Of a DNA stretch of 64,000 bases, positions 45,901-58,170 are shown one piece after another. The DNA is from Mya arenaria. Taxonomy: Eukaryota > Mollusca > Bivalvia > Myida > Myidae. Where the stretch lies: NCBI RefSeq assembly GCF_026914265.1, contig NC_069136.1, positions 15,093,225 through 15,157,224 on the forward strand. Direction: 5' to 3'. Under the pieces are notes generated by a model that saw only the letters and a list, made by a program, of their open reading frames with translations, was not told the DNA's origin and did no database searches. The translations under genes and the position numbers were made by a program. Position 1 is the stretch's first letter; every line of letters begins with the position of its first letter.

Positions 45901-48900
45901 AAACATAACTTATGTTTGTGTGATTTTATTTATTATTATATTATTTCTTCAAGTAGTCACATGTTTGATGAACATATAAGAACATTAGTATGCTCTTGTC
46001 TGACCATCTGTGTCAAGTATTGTGCAGGTGAACATAAAGATCCATATGGCCGTGAGATTGCCATTGATCAAGACGGGTCGTCATCAATTATTCAACTCTT
46101 CTCAGATTTCGTCCTGTTTGATTTTGTTTTCTAGAAAAAACAAAGGTTCATACTTTATATAGCTTTATAATTGAATACATGTATATACCTGGGAGATGCA
46201 TCATGTTTTAATAAAACAGTATGAATACAGTTTCTTTGATCAGTTTTGGGGGGTGGGGTTTTGTCGCATTGCCATAATATTTGTTTTGATTTTTCTTGTG
46301 GCTTCATGATTTCTTGGAATATATAAATTGTTGGATCTTCCAAACAATTCTTTCTCTGTACTTAAGCATGATGGTTGAATTCATTTTCAAACCGGGATGG
46401 CAGTATTTTCCAAAATATGCTATGTTTAACTTTCATATTGATCAACTTTACTTTTATCCTTCATGAGAGGACTTTTATATAATAATAATCGAGTGATATA
46501 TATTTGACAAATACTGAAAATTAAATAATTTTATTTGATGTTTCTTACATGTGTACTGATACCCATTTTCAGTACCGCGCCCGGGTAGAGATAAACTATA
46601 TACGTAAGTATTTATTTGGAAATCTATAAGAAAATTATCTGCCAGATTTGATTAATTTTCATATAAACCTCCAAATAAACATTTCAACTAGCTATATAAT
46701 ACTTAAAAAGCTGTAAAAATGAAGAAAACTCCTCAGATCTGCTAAAATGTGAAAATTACATGACAACACAAACTTTGATGATATGAACATTGTTTTCTAC
46801 AATTGATTTGTATAGATACATTAATGTAATTGCTTTCCTTTTATTTGATAAAATCTGTCACAATTTTATGTCGCAAACTCCCACAGTCGTTTTCGTGACT
46901 GATCATTTGGTGGTGTGCAAGTGGATCATTTTTTGTCTTATTTACGAAGCATGACATCTAACAAAACCTCAATATAAAATGACATGAAACAAATTTGATG
47001 AACTTAAATTGACAAGCATCATTATGTATAAGGCATGATATAATACCGGAAGAAAGGAAAGGCAGCTCTTAATTTTCTCTGCTCCCTGAGGATGAAGAAA
47101 CAATTACTTTATTAAGCTTATTCAGGTTACAACTTTGTCCACCGACCATTCAGATTTCTACGTAACTTGGCACAAAAGTTCATACTAGGCCTGATGGAAT
47201 CTAATGTAAAGAATTTAATTCAGCACAAATGTTTAGTCATTTCACTTGGAGACATAAGGTCAAGGGGAAACTTAGTGTCATTCGGTCAGATTTCATGATT
47301 CAGATGTTTATACTTGAAGCCACATTAGGATTTCAAAGTAATTTACCGGTGGGGGGATAGATCTCAGACACGAGGGAGGGGATAGATCTCAACACAGGAG
47401 TTTATCTCTGACAACCAAAATTTTTGCTAAAAATGTTTGCATGATGAGCTATCAAGTGCTCTTATTTAAAATTTAATCAGGTTTTTGTGATGTGTCATTG
47501 TTCAGAAAAAGTTACACTTTTGTCATTTAATTTGAGCAATTTGTTATGTATGCAACAAACAATTAAGGTACGTCATTTGTCACGGAACATCAAGTTACAA
47601 CATGGTTATAAAAGAGCCATATATTCTGCTGAACTCAACAATATTTTTTAATGACTATTATCTAATGCTCGAAATATTGTTGATATTTAAATTTTCAGCA
47701 GAAAAAAAATATTATGAGGACATTTTCTGAAAACGTTGGACACCTTACTTAACTGTCAAACTAGAATTTGACCCCGTTTATGACCATCTTTTTCAAAACC
47801 ATAGGAAAGTTTAATTTCTAATTTTGTATGTTTTTAAAAAGAGCTGATGTTTATCAAATTTAATGTACTGTTTAGAAAGAAATATCGGTTATCTCAACAG
47901 GTCAGAGGAAGGTATTTATATTCTAAAAAAAAACGCGTCAAAAAGTGTGCGAGATGCCGTAGGCTAAATATACAGTCGGGCTAGATATTCTTGAAAAAAA
48001 AGGGGGGGGGGGTAAAATCATTACCATTACTATCATTGTGATTATCATTACTAGACCTTTCAATTTTTTCTAAAGACACTAAAGACATAACATTTTTATT
48101 TTTTATCCGTCTGTTGCGAATAACATCTGGAAATACCACCATGTATGTACATAAACTATCATTATATGTGTATGCAAATGATTTTGTAATTACATGGATT
48201 GCTGTATGTATTACAATGCTAATTACTGGTGTAATATTACATGGAATTCCACAACATTTTGCTGAATGACAAATTTAAGGATTTGTTACTAAGGAAGTGT
48301 TACTTGGTAAGAAAAAAATACATGAATTTAAATCTTATTTAAACAAGACTGTATTATTTTGAAACTCATTGCATGTCGATAAGAAAAACTGTGTGTACTT
48401 AATGATAAAGACACGGCTGAGGCCTGCTACGGACTTCCGTGATCATCAGTTCTGTACTTTATTACAATTTCAAAAAGTTGCGCTATATTGAACCAGATTT
48501 CGGGAATGTAAAAATATTTTGTGGTTTAATTAAAGACTGGAAAATTAAAATTACCAGGGAAGCTTAGTGATGTTTGAATTTTGGTAAGAAATTATATGAT
48601 AATGATTTGTTTTAATGTTTTAGTTATCAAGGTGAGATTCAAATACAACAACAACAGCCATCGAAGGAGCTTGCTCATGTTTTGGGAAAAAAAAATTATT
48701 TATGCTATTTGCACCTGAAAGCACTATTATTATTACTGTTTTACTCTTTGATACCGAAATTGCAGAAAAAATGCAATTAAAATATGAAAAAACAACCGGT
48801 CTTTAGTGGGGAGTGAACCAACACTAGTATAGTTATTTAGAAAACTGACAACATATCTGATCGCCCACAAAAGCTTTTATATAAGCTGAGGGATAATCTA

Positions 48901-49748
48901 ACCTTTAAGCCTTTTGTTGAAAAGTATTACTAACGCTTATTTTCAAAATTGTGGACTTCAATGACAATATTTGAGCATTATGTTAACATTTGTTGAAGGG
49001 TTCCAGTCTTCAGTATCTTAGTTTTATCACTCCTAATGATTAGCCACAGTTTATTTCATTCATAAGCATTAAGTCTCTTTAAGGTATCTGAAGTACAGCA
49101 TTATAAACATTTGATGCCTTGTGACGTCGGGGTTCCATGTTATTCTGGTATCAATGGAAAGGGTTTAATGTGTAGCGGCAGATTTTGTAAATATAATAAA
49201 GTATTAAGCGATTAAAATATTGCAAACATGCTGTTTTGGCATGGATTGAAAAATCAGTCATTTCATTTCCGATATCAGTTGTAATAAGAACAAAAATACA
49301 AACTGCCATTGCGTTATCTGTAATGCATTTTTGGTCAACTATTTTTTCATATCTTTAATCAGTAAGCAATCAAAGAATGCCAGAGTTATATCGGGTCACC
49401 AATAAGGCATCAAAATTTAACACTACGGCCAATGGCAAAATAATTTAAAAATCTTATTTGAACATCAAAAACCACAATAAATACAAAAAAATTAACAGTA
49501 TTTTGTTCTGTCATGGTAATCAATGCTGTTGTTTTTTTCATAAATTTTTGTGATAATAAACATTATAGAAACAAGTGGACGCTTAAAGGCAAATTTATAG
49601 AAGAAAAATCTGAATATGTAAATATGTCTTTAACATTTTTTTTACACATTTTAATTAAGTTGTTAAATTCACTTGCTAATTGAATATTTTGTATTCATAG
49701 GTGGCAGTCTCAGTCAGAGATGGGGAATTTTTTCACCTTCTCTGACTG
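42961..49748. other. Gene-poor DNA; possible promoter and pseudo-exons only
   Basis: AT-rich sequence with no secure exon. Noted inside it: two perfect CREs (43698-43705 and 43901-43908), an exon-like stretch between acceptor-like ttgtgcag and about 46110, a 31-base stretch bounded by ttttcag and gtaagt (46573-46603), a G run at 48003-48012 and a short direct repeat ggggatagatctca near 47353-47392. It may be intronic to a gene that begins near 43.9 kb and continues at 55.3 kb, which I cannot show. Confidence 0.35.
43698..43908. promoter_or_regulatory. Two perfect CRE palindromes 203 bp apart
   Basis: TGACGTCA occurs at 43698-43705 and again at 43901-43908. Shortly after the second, tgtgtctcaa|gtaagaag (donor-like at 43974) could end a non-coding first exon. 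These are the only perfect CREs seen apart from that before ARGLU1. A promoter for a plus-strand gene further right is a guess. Confidence 0.3.
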
Positions 49749-49950
49749 ATATAGGTTGTAGGGTTAACGCAGTGGTTAGCACATTCGCTTCTCACCTAGG
49801 CTTCCCCAGTACGATTCCCGGTCTTGGCACTTGTGAGTTTGGTTTGTGGTCACCAAGCTTGACAAGTGGGTTTGCTTCTGTGGTTAGAACAGTTCCCTTT
49901 CCCCCACAACACAATACCACACTCTCACGTAACAATTATGTTTGTTCCAA
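49749..49950 (+). repeat. tRNA-derived SINE, plus orientation
   Basis: The head has an A-box-like GTTAACGCAGTGGTTAGCAC, an anticodon-arm-like cattcgcttctcacctagg and a B-box-like gtacgattcccgg. The body continues gtgagtttggtttgtggtca, ccaagc and cccccacaacacaataccac. The same head and body order appears inverted at 53390-53580. The open frame over it is not a gene. Confidence 0.65.
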
Positions 49951-50451
49951 CAAGAGTAATTAATATAATGTTTTAATAACTTGTTTCACAATCGTTGCAA
50001 ATACATAAGTTTAAACCTAAACGTAAACTTACTCAGATATAAGCACCTCTGACTGTATCAAGATGTAGATACATGTATAGACCATATTTAATTTGGGCGT
50101 TGCAATACTTGTTTTCACTTTGAAGGAGTGATAAAATTGTTTTAAATCTACCCTTATCTGGATGTATAAAATCTAAGATATTTGACATACAGTAGCTACA
50201 GTGAACGGTTATCAGCCGTCTTTTTAACTTCATAGGGTCAATAAATTCTTCAGATAATTTTCCTGCTATCGAAATCTGATATGTGAATGGGTTTTGTTTC
50301 TCCAATGATATTCACTGGTTGCTTATTTACTTCCTTTTAAATGCATGAATTAAAACTTTGCCATTGCATGATCATCAGTTTTAATGAAAATGTTCTTCAA
50401 TGACTTATATTATAATGACCTTTGTTTCACATTATATATTGAGTTTGTTAT

Positions 50452-50768
50452 GCCCCAGTCAATTGTAGCTACGGCCCCCCTTAGGTCAGAGGGTATACCG
50501 GGGATAGTAGGGGAAATGGGCCATGTTTTTACCTTCCAAGTGACCGCGCAGTGCCGGATGAATGCAGTGATTTTGTTTTCGCTCCAAAAATAGAGGGGAA
50601 TGGGCCTTGCATACCTAAGGTCCCTGGGGTGCGGGGGCATTTAGTGGGGATTTTACCAGAAGTTCGTCCCAACAGGGCAGGGATTTTACCCGGGCTCGGC
50701 TGGACCTTAAGTCAAAGTCCCCGCTATTTCCCAGACCTTTGGGGGCCGTGGTTACAATTGACTGGTGC
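50452..50768. mobile_element. Palindromic MITE, CACCAGTCA family, copy 2
   Basis: The left end GCCCCAGTCAATTGTAGCTAC and the right end GTTACAATTGACTGGTGC are inverted repeats of the family seen at 7633. The interior gccgg-tgaatgc-gtg-ttttg and ggctggacc words match copies 1 and 3 in the same orientation. The open frames on both strands here are not genes. Confidence 0.8.
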
Positions 50769-50928
50769 ATTACATTTACCTTTCTCTTTGGTTCGTAGTA
50801 TTCAAGGGAGCTTTTAAAGGACAAGTTTTTGTTTATACCATCCTTAAAAGCAGGAAATGAACATGTTGACTGATATTTCAACAGATTTTAACACATATTC
50901 AACTGTCCCATTTATGTGAAAGTATTAT

Positions 50929-51209
50929 GCACCAGTCAATTGGAACCAAGGCCCCTCCAGGTAGCCGGGGAAATGGGCCATGTTTTTACCTTTTAGGTGT
51001 CCCCGTAGTGCCGGGTGAATGCGGTGGTTTTGTCTTCGCGCAAAATATAGTGGGGATGGGCCTTACCTAGGGTCCCTGTGGTGCGGGGGCATTTGGTGGG
51101 AATTTAACCATCAGTGAGGGGATTTTACCCGGGGTTGGCTGGACCAAAAGTCAAAGTCCCCGCTATTCCCCGGACCTGGGGGGAGGCCGTTGTTACAATT
51201 GACTGGTGC
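50929..51209. mobile_element. Palindromic MITE, CACCAGTCA family, copy 3
   Basis: The ends GCACCAGTCAATTGGAACCA and GTTACAATTGACTGGTGC are inverted repeats. It lies only 160 bp from copy 2 in the same orientation. Flanks ATTAT and ATTAC suggest an AT-rich target of about five bases. Confidence 0.8.
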
Positions 51210-51544
51210 ATTACTTGGCATTGAAATGCCAAAATAAAACAATTAAGAGACTCCAAAATAAGTCTAAAGAAAGACGGACCTCCCCCAATTTGTAAAAGAA
51301 TTCTTGTGCATTAAAATATGCCCTTGTTTTAGGTAGGCATAAGTAAAACATTCTTATTAAATTTTTACATAAGCATAGAATAGGGGTTCAACAACTTAAT
51401 TTATGTCAAGTTTTACCCATAACGCTTTACTGATTGAAAGAGATTATTTTTGATGTACAAGTTCAGTATCTGGAACACTATGATTATCGGTGAAAAGCAG
51501 TACTAAGTCTGATATCGGAAAAAAGACATCTATACAGGTTTAAT

Positions 51545-51790
51545 GGGTTAGGCCTAAAAAATGGTTGGGAATACCTTAAATCCTATACCTACGAAATTGG
51601 AAATTGGCAACGACTCTCCCGTTTTTATAGTCAGTTGGTGAAAAAAAAATGAGTGTGTTTCAATATGTAGTTTAAAAAAATTTTTATACAGAAGATATCG
51701 TTCTTATAGATAAAGACTAATATTTTGTTTTTAAATGAATAAAAAGCCCACCTACCCTACCTGTTTTTGAAAAGGATGTAACCCTGATCA
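51545..51790 (+). repeat. Dispersed repeat, second copy of 11705-11830
   Basis: Shares with the ARGLU1 intron copy the words taggcctaaaaaatggttgg, gactctcccgtttttatagt and cagttggtgaaaaa, then ends with aaaaagcccacctaccctac, which resembles 7468-7490. Class unknown. Confidence 0.45.
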
Positions 51791-52614
51791 AACCATTAGT
51801 GTTGCTTAACAAGTTTGAAAATAATTAAGTTGTTATTAATCTTTAAATAGCAGTTTATTAAAGCCCACAATGGCCTGAAAGCTTCAGAAGTATTAAGAAT
51901 TGTCACGTTGATATAGATACCGGTCGTCAAGTGCAGTAACTTTTCCGAATAGTCTCCCAGTTGCAATAATTATATCTCGCGGAGGCGGGCATTATTAAAA
52001 CACAATTTGTCACAAAATGACGTAATTTTCTCCCAGTTTGGACTTAAAGGTCCTTTTCAGAAAATAGCTAGAAAACCAATGTGCTCATAAACCATTAGGG
52101 TATCTTTATTACAATGCTTTTCAAGACATGTATTAAACTTAACATACTGCACAGTGTACTGTTCCAAGACAATACACCAATCCAATCTTTAACAAATAAT
52201 TTCATATGAACCAATTCTGTGACCAGTCTGGGGGATTTCATCACTTTCAGTGACAACTTAAGCTTCAATTCACTTGTTTTATGTGACAAAGGCACTTACT
52301 TCAACTTTCCATGTTGTCATGCAGTGTCACACAGATTAGATTACTTCCAAGATATATATGATAGTATCTTCTTGGTGTTACTCATTGTTTTAATCATTCT
52401 ACTCTATCAGTCTATGTAATTTGAATCCCAGCAATTGTTTATAAAAAAAAATGTATTTGTTTGTTTTAATGGCTTAATTTTAGGTGTATAGATTCATGAA
52501 ACATATTGTTTAAACAAAGTTAACTTTAAAATATTATGTACCTGACACTTTACAGTATGATATTAACAATTGTGTTATGGTTAAAGCTTGTTTAAGTATG
52601 TCACAATAACTTAA

Positions 52615-52862
52615 CAAAAATAAATGGTTTGATGTGACACATTCAGTTGCAAAACCGTTTATTTTGTGTAGGTACATACTAACAGTTACCTTTTACTTTT
52701 TAGTGGTCTACATTTTATTGTGTAAACTACTTACTACATGGGCCAGCCACTGTTTATATCTATCGTTTCACCTGATTTAAAACCATAAAGGCTGTCTGCT
52801 GATTTACTGAAATAAATGCATTGGAAATACTGCCTAATCTCATTGGACAAAATCGAATGTCA
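52615..52862 (+). repeat. ~250-bp sequence duplicated at 59800-60035, copy 1
   Basis: Shares in order aaataaatggt-tgatg, tttagtggtctacatt, gggccagccac, cacctgatt-aaa, ctgctg-tttactgaaa and tcattggacaaaat with the second copy, without inverted ends or a tRNA-like head. The similarity extends over roughly 250 bp. It could be a dispersed repeat or a duplicated regulatory block. Confidence 0.6.
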
Positions 52863-53389
52863 ACCACTAAACAAGTTCATTTTTCAATGCATCTTTATTT
52901 ACCAGGTATATGTACAATATGTGCACTGCTATTATTCATTCTGTCATGAATGTATGACATGAGTTACCTGAATAAACTTGAAAATTGAAACTTTCAGGTT
53001 AAGTGTTATGTTTATTCCTGAGTAAATTATAAATTGTTAACACAGTAAAATAGTAAAAACCATAAACGAAATTAATTTTCCTTATTTCTTTTTATGTAAA
53101 CTGCAGAAAAAAGGTTTTGGGAACAACAAATCATAAATTTGGGGACTTTTGAAATAATCAATGTATGAATATAAAATAATTCAGGAAGTGAAAATTCCAA
53201 TAGTAATTTGCCAAATTACCCACAACACTAGCACTAGAATTGTCCAATTAGGAATGGGTCAAGATATCTGACCTGTATGCTGTCCTGGAAAATTATATAT
53301 ACAGGTGTCCAAAGATAATCTTCTATTTGTTTATAAATTCTTTTTCATTTTACAAGGATTATGAAGAATTTTCAATTTAATTACTGATA

Positions 53390-53580
53390 AGACCCTCTCA
53401 TTGGCACGATGTTGGGCAAAAGTGTGGTCTTGTGTTTAGGGGGGAACCAGAAAACCTGCCTGTCCGGTTTGATGAGGTTACCACCAACCAAATTCACATG
53501 TGCTCTGAGGTCAGGAATCAAAAACAGGTCGCCTTGCTGAGAAGCAAGTGCTCTAACTTGCTGCGCTATAATGATCCTCA
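53390..53580 (-). repeat. tRNA-derived SINE, minus orientation
   Basis: On the minus strand from about 53575: ATAGCGCAGCAAGTTAGAGC is the A-box region, acttgcttctcagcaagg the anticodon arm, and ttgattcctgacc the B box. The body gtgaatttggttggtggtaa and ccccctaaacacaagaccac parallels the SINE at 49749. Both open frames over it are by-products. Confidence 0.65.
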
Positions 53581-53957
53581 TGTTTGTTTTTATGTTCCGG
53601 ATATAAATGGTGGTGATCTCAATCTAAAAGCATCAGTTTTAGGAGTCATTATTATACTCACATTTAATCAACACAGTTGCCTTATCAATGTGACCCTGTT
53701 ATAGTTATTACAGAATTTTATTGATTATACTGGTCGGTATGACACTGTTTAGAGTGAAGACAAACATTGCAGTGTATCAGAAAGAAAAAAACTTGTCTCT
53801 ATTTTGTAACTATTATAACCAAACTTACATGCCCCAATGCCGGGAACCTGAGAGTGGCTAGATAAATATGTGTCTCATGTTAAATTGACAAGATGTCTCC
53901 AGAATTTCATGAATACATTTTAATCAAGTACTTTTGTATGAAGATGGATAGTAACTA

Positions 53958-54132
53958 CAGTTGAAGCCCAATGCCTTGATATACCAGGGACAGGCCAAAA
54001 TACATCGAGCCTCGAGTATATCGAGCCTAGCGGGAATGCTTACAAAGGGTTAATCAAAATTGGTCCTTTACATCAAGTTCCAGCCACAGAGGAAAACGAG
54101 ACAAGCGATATCGAGCCAATGGGTTTCGACTG
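53958..54132. mobile_element. Tc1/mariner-like MITE, 175 bp
   Basis: The left end CAGTTGAAGCCCAATGCCTTG and the complement of the right end CAGTCGAAACCCATTGGCTCG are inverted repeats; TA flanks both sides (53956-53957 and 54133-54134). The interior has tcgagcctcgagtatatcgag. It is related to the element holding the 32-bp array at 58171-58837. Confidence 0.75.
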
Positions 54133-54836
54133 TAAATGAAAAATCATAATTCAGTATTTGTTCAAGACTAATTTGACTACTAATTTGAATGTCACTTTGG
54201 GCTTACATGACCGATCTTAGATAACCTAAATTTGAAGTCAGATTGGCTGTTCTGATATGGTTGATGATGCATACAGATTTCTATTTGTGATATTTCAGAA
54301 AATACTGACAAACTGCTTTAATTGAGTGTTAAAACGAATTCAGCAGGCAAGTGATAAATGGCTGTTTAAACATGGCTGATAAAAAATGTGCATAACTTTG
54401 CTATGTAATTGTAGTCTGATAACATTATTTGTCACTTCTAACAGTTGAAGATTGAGAAATAATTGACACAGGTATATAAAAAATTGATTTACATTTATGC
54501 GTGCAATTGCATATTTGTAACATTGACTTCATCAAGCATGGAAATGAAATGTTGATATTACATGGGCTTAATAAGCCTTCTTTTTACGATCATCATCTTG
54601 CTCTTAAAGCACGCGCGAAATAATTATTATTTAGTGCTTTATAACATGATATATTGTCATTAGTGATTCAAAATCTGTGAACATCTGATGGTAAAGGTTA
54701 GAATAATTAATTTGTAACAGTTGAGGTTATTAATTGTCAAACTGTCATCACCGTAAACAAATTAACATGTCAACAAATGTTTCTATTGCTGATTTTGCTG
54801 CCAGACTTTTATGATGGTTGAGTTTTGATCCTTTGC

Positions 54837-55167
54837 GCACCAGTCAATTGTAACCATGCCCCCCCCCCCCCCCCCCCGACCCAGGGTATAGCAGTGAATT
54901 TGACTTTTGGTCCAGCCTAACTCGGGTAAAATCCCCGTCGTGTTGGGACAAACTGCTTGTAAAATCTCCGCCAAATGCCCCTGCAACCTTGGATACCTAG
55001 GTAAGGCCAATTCCCCACTATTTTCGGCGTGAAAACAAAACCACCACATTCACTTGGCACAGCGGGGCCACCTTGAAGGTATATTAACACGGCCCATTTC
55101 CCCCGATATCCCTCAGTGGGATACCCCTGGATCTGGGGATGGGGCCGTGGTTACAATTGACTGGTGC
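54837..55167. mobile_element. Palindromic MITE, CACCAGTCA family, copy 4 (inverted)
   Basis: The ends GCACCAGTCAATTGTAACCA and GTTACAATTGACTGGTGC are inverted repeats. The interior (acttttggtccagcc, cgggtaaaatccccg) is the reverse complement of copies 1-3, so this copy lies in the opposite orientation. An unusually long C run occupies about 54859-54877. It ends 91 bp before a candidate exon. Confidence 0.8.
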
Positions 55168-55258
55168 ATTATTAAATGCCAAAAAGAGGTAAAATGAAGT
55201 GAAGCATTGCTCTTAATTGAAGATAAAAAATCTATATTTTTTTCTGTTATGTTTTCAG

Positions 55259-55320
55259 ACTGACATCCAACTGGCTTTGAGACACCCCTTCAACAACTGA
55301 ACATGGTCATTTTAGGAAAG
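55259..55320 (+). CDS. Candidate first coding exon of a gene running to the right
   Basis: A strong acceptor (pyrimidine tract then gttttcag, ending 55258) precedes 62 bases that finish at a consensus donor (gtaagt from 55321). Within it an ATG at 55303 opens six codons (MVILGK) up to the donor, and an in-frame TGA at 55261-55263 lies upstream, so the ATG would be the true start. A possible next exon is a 22-base stretch at 57500-57521 (acceptor gtatag, donor gtaagc), which would add VNEGFGT, but a microexon that short is weak evidence. Protein not recognised. The layout implies a non-coding leader exon further left. Confidence 0.35.
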
Positions 55321-58170
55321 GTAAGTCAATTAGGATTAGTGTTTGCCCTCATGTCTCCACTATTGAGATTTCCGGACAGACTCTGATTGAATTATTAAGA
55401 AAACATTGAAAAAAGTTTTGTAAATAATTGTTAGTATATGGGTTATTAAATTAATAGCATGAGTTCAGGAAAATTAAATGGCTCTGAGGCAGAGACATTC
55501 AAATCAACACTCCTAGAGTTGGTTTTTAATCCTGCTTCATGGAATAATATGATGTTGACCAGTGGCTTAATCAAATGCCAAATTATATAATGGTTACAAA
55601 GCAAAAGTAAAAACCAACATTGGCAACTTTTTTGGTTTTTAAACCTCCCTGCATGTGATATACTGACATTGGGTACATTTGCTAAAAGCTGTTCACACTA
55701 AAGTGTTCTATATGTAAAGAACAAATCCTACACAAAAGCTCTTTGTAGTCTCCTGTTTCTTGAATTTTGCACCCCTCGCTGAGGTAATGAGTGCTTTTTT
55801 GATTCAGGTCGCAAATAATTATTGAATTGAAAATCTGCATCTGAAATGCACTGCAAAAATTTTAACTTCCTGGAGGGAGGGGCTTAACATTTCCTTTTCT
55901 TATTCTATTGGTCAACTTAATTTAATTTTAACAAAAAGCACTTTCAGGGTGTTCCTAATATATTCAGGTAAAGAGTGCTCTATGTGCCCGCCCTGTACTC
56001 GTAAATAGTCTGTCTGCATGTTACACAACTCTCGCCCATGATCTCTTAAGATATCACAGCTCTGAAACTAAATAATGCATTGTATAATCAATAACATTTG
56101 CTGGTATTCACCTTATTAGGGTGTTTTGATTTGTTTTTGTTATGCCTTAAGACTGGTTTTTGTCTTTACGTACAAATCAATCATAAATAAGACAAGCAAT
56201 GATCATTTTATAACCCATGTGTTCGTAAACAATGAATCCACCCACAGCTGTTGTTTAGTTGACAAACTTTTATACAGGGACGAAAAGGCAATCTATTGAT
56301 CATTAAGTACATTATAATAACTCCATTGCCCATTGTCTTAGTTAATCATGTTGAGTGCTAAAAATAGATGAGGAAAAAAACATGCCCCCCACTTGGATAT
56401 TTTTTTCTTTCTTTAATCACTGTTCATTGATGAATCAACAATGATTATTCTTTTGAATTACCTGGCCTGAATCCTTATCCTTAAGTGATTTCCATAAAAG
56501 CCCGGAAATTAAACTTAAGCTGTCATGCACTCACCGTGAATTCAGGGCTTGTGAGCTCGTGCTAAAATATCCCACTCAGTTAATAGTCTTCAAAGTTAGA
56601 CTTTTGGATGAACACCAGATTGGTGATTATATTAGCCTGGTTCCTTACACTATATAAGTGCTTGGAATTAACAAAAATCAACAGTGCATGCTTCATAAAA
56701 TGCAGAACTTTAGCGAGCCCGGAAAGCTTTTTACATTAGTGCAGGGCTTGTTGACTAATGTTATAATTTAAAACACTGACCGTTGCTTCATTATACATTC
56801 AATTGACTGTTAAGTATGATTTGCGGCAGCTTGAAGCTCCAAAATGTTAAAAAAATGTCTATTTTAAAGTTTTGGGGGGTGGAGGGAGGGTGTGTCTTGG
56901 ACTCTTAAGTGACATGTTGCGTGGAGAAAACGGTTAGTACATTTATGCTTGATGGTGGACTATTCCACGATCAGGACAACCGAAGTATGTCAATAAAACC
57001 TTAAGTGCCACTTTTCTAAAGGTCTTGATTGTTTATTGCCTTCTTTTAACTACCAATGCAAAGTTGCATAGAATACTGAATTAGCGAATTTGATAAGTTT
57101 GACTCCAAAACTTAAGATATAATCCAGAGGTAAATACCGACTTGAGTCTCAAATGTTGCCTGAACGTTGTAATATGATGAAATATAGTTACAATGTAACA
57201 TTCCTATATATGAAAATGAAACAGTGTCATTATGTGAAAATCTTTGCATTTTATTAATATGGCTTTGAGTGAAAATGTGGGAGAATTGTTGAAAAACTTT
57301 GGAGATTTATAATTGATGTGAGATTCAATTGTGAAAATATAATGTATCAATCATTTATTATGTTTGAATAAAAACATATGGGAAATTTGTTGAAAAGAAT
57401 TACAAAAAAAAAATCCAAATCATTGTTCAGGAATTAACTTGTAACCATCATTTGTGAGCTAATTTGAAGGGATAATCTTTTGTGACTAAATATGTATAGG
57501 TCAATGAAGGTTTTGGTACAGGTAAGCACATATAATTTTGTTGTATCAAATTCAAATTTTTTAGCCTTTTTTTTTTTAAAGATCTTGCAGTTTTATATTG
57601 CATGTTCATTTTTGGAAAATTGACAAACTATCATTTTATTAAACAGAATCTTTAACTTAATCTGGCTATTGGAAGACTTGATTGAAAGCTTAGACATTTC
57701 ATGCAATTTCAGTGAAAATACTTGAAATTCTACTTTTGAAATGGTAGACTTAGAGTATATTTACAGAGCTATAATTGAAGTCAGTCACAGATGACATTAT
57801 ATACAAAACTAACACTGACTTGGTGGAAATTAGTTTAATATGACACTTAAATAGTACATAATTTGCCTCGTTTAATTATTGATGAATTAGTTTTTTATTA
57901 CCAATTACTGTTTATAGATTACATAGTCGTCATTTATTGATTTATTGACCTGTCTGGTTCAAGTGGTCAAAACATCCATAATGATTGACAATTGGGGTGA
58001 ACCTGTAATATTCTAATTATTGAATGATCATTCATACCGTATGTATAGGTTATTTTTATTTGAAGGTCTTTATGGAAATCATAAACTTTCATGTCCTAAG
58101 CGCAGTTGGGCAAATGTTTCATTTTCATAAAGACCTCCAAATAAAATATAACGTGTAATATATAAATTAT
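55321..58170. other. Gene-poor or intronic DNA
   Basis: If the exon at 55259-55320 is real this is its intron. Apart from the weak microexon candidate at 57500-57521, no exon, repeat with defined ends or RNA gene was supported. AT-rich throughout. Confidence 0.4.

Noticed and set aside
49757-49830. A functional tRNA gene
   Set aside because: The A- and B-box regions are recognisable but stems are imperfect, no acceptor stem closes, and a SINE body follows.
50551-50817. Overlapping open frames on both strands
   Set aside because: They lie over MITE copy 2 and are explained by its GC-rich inverted repeats.
52095-52419. Opposed 66-codon frames
   Set aside because: Short, overlapping and without recognisable features; the hydrophobic end of the plus frame is explained by T-rich sequence.
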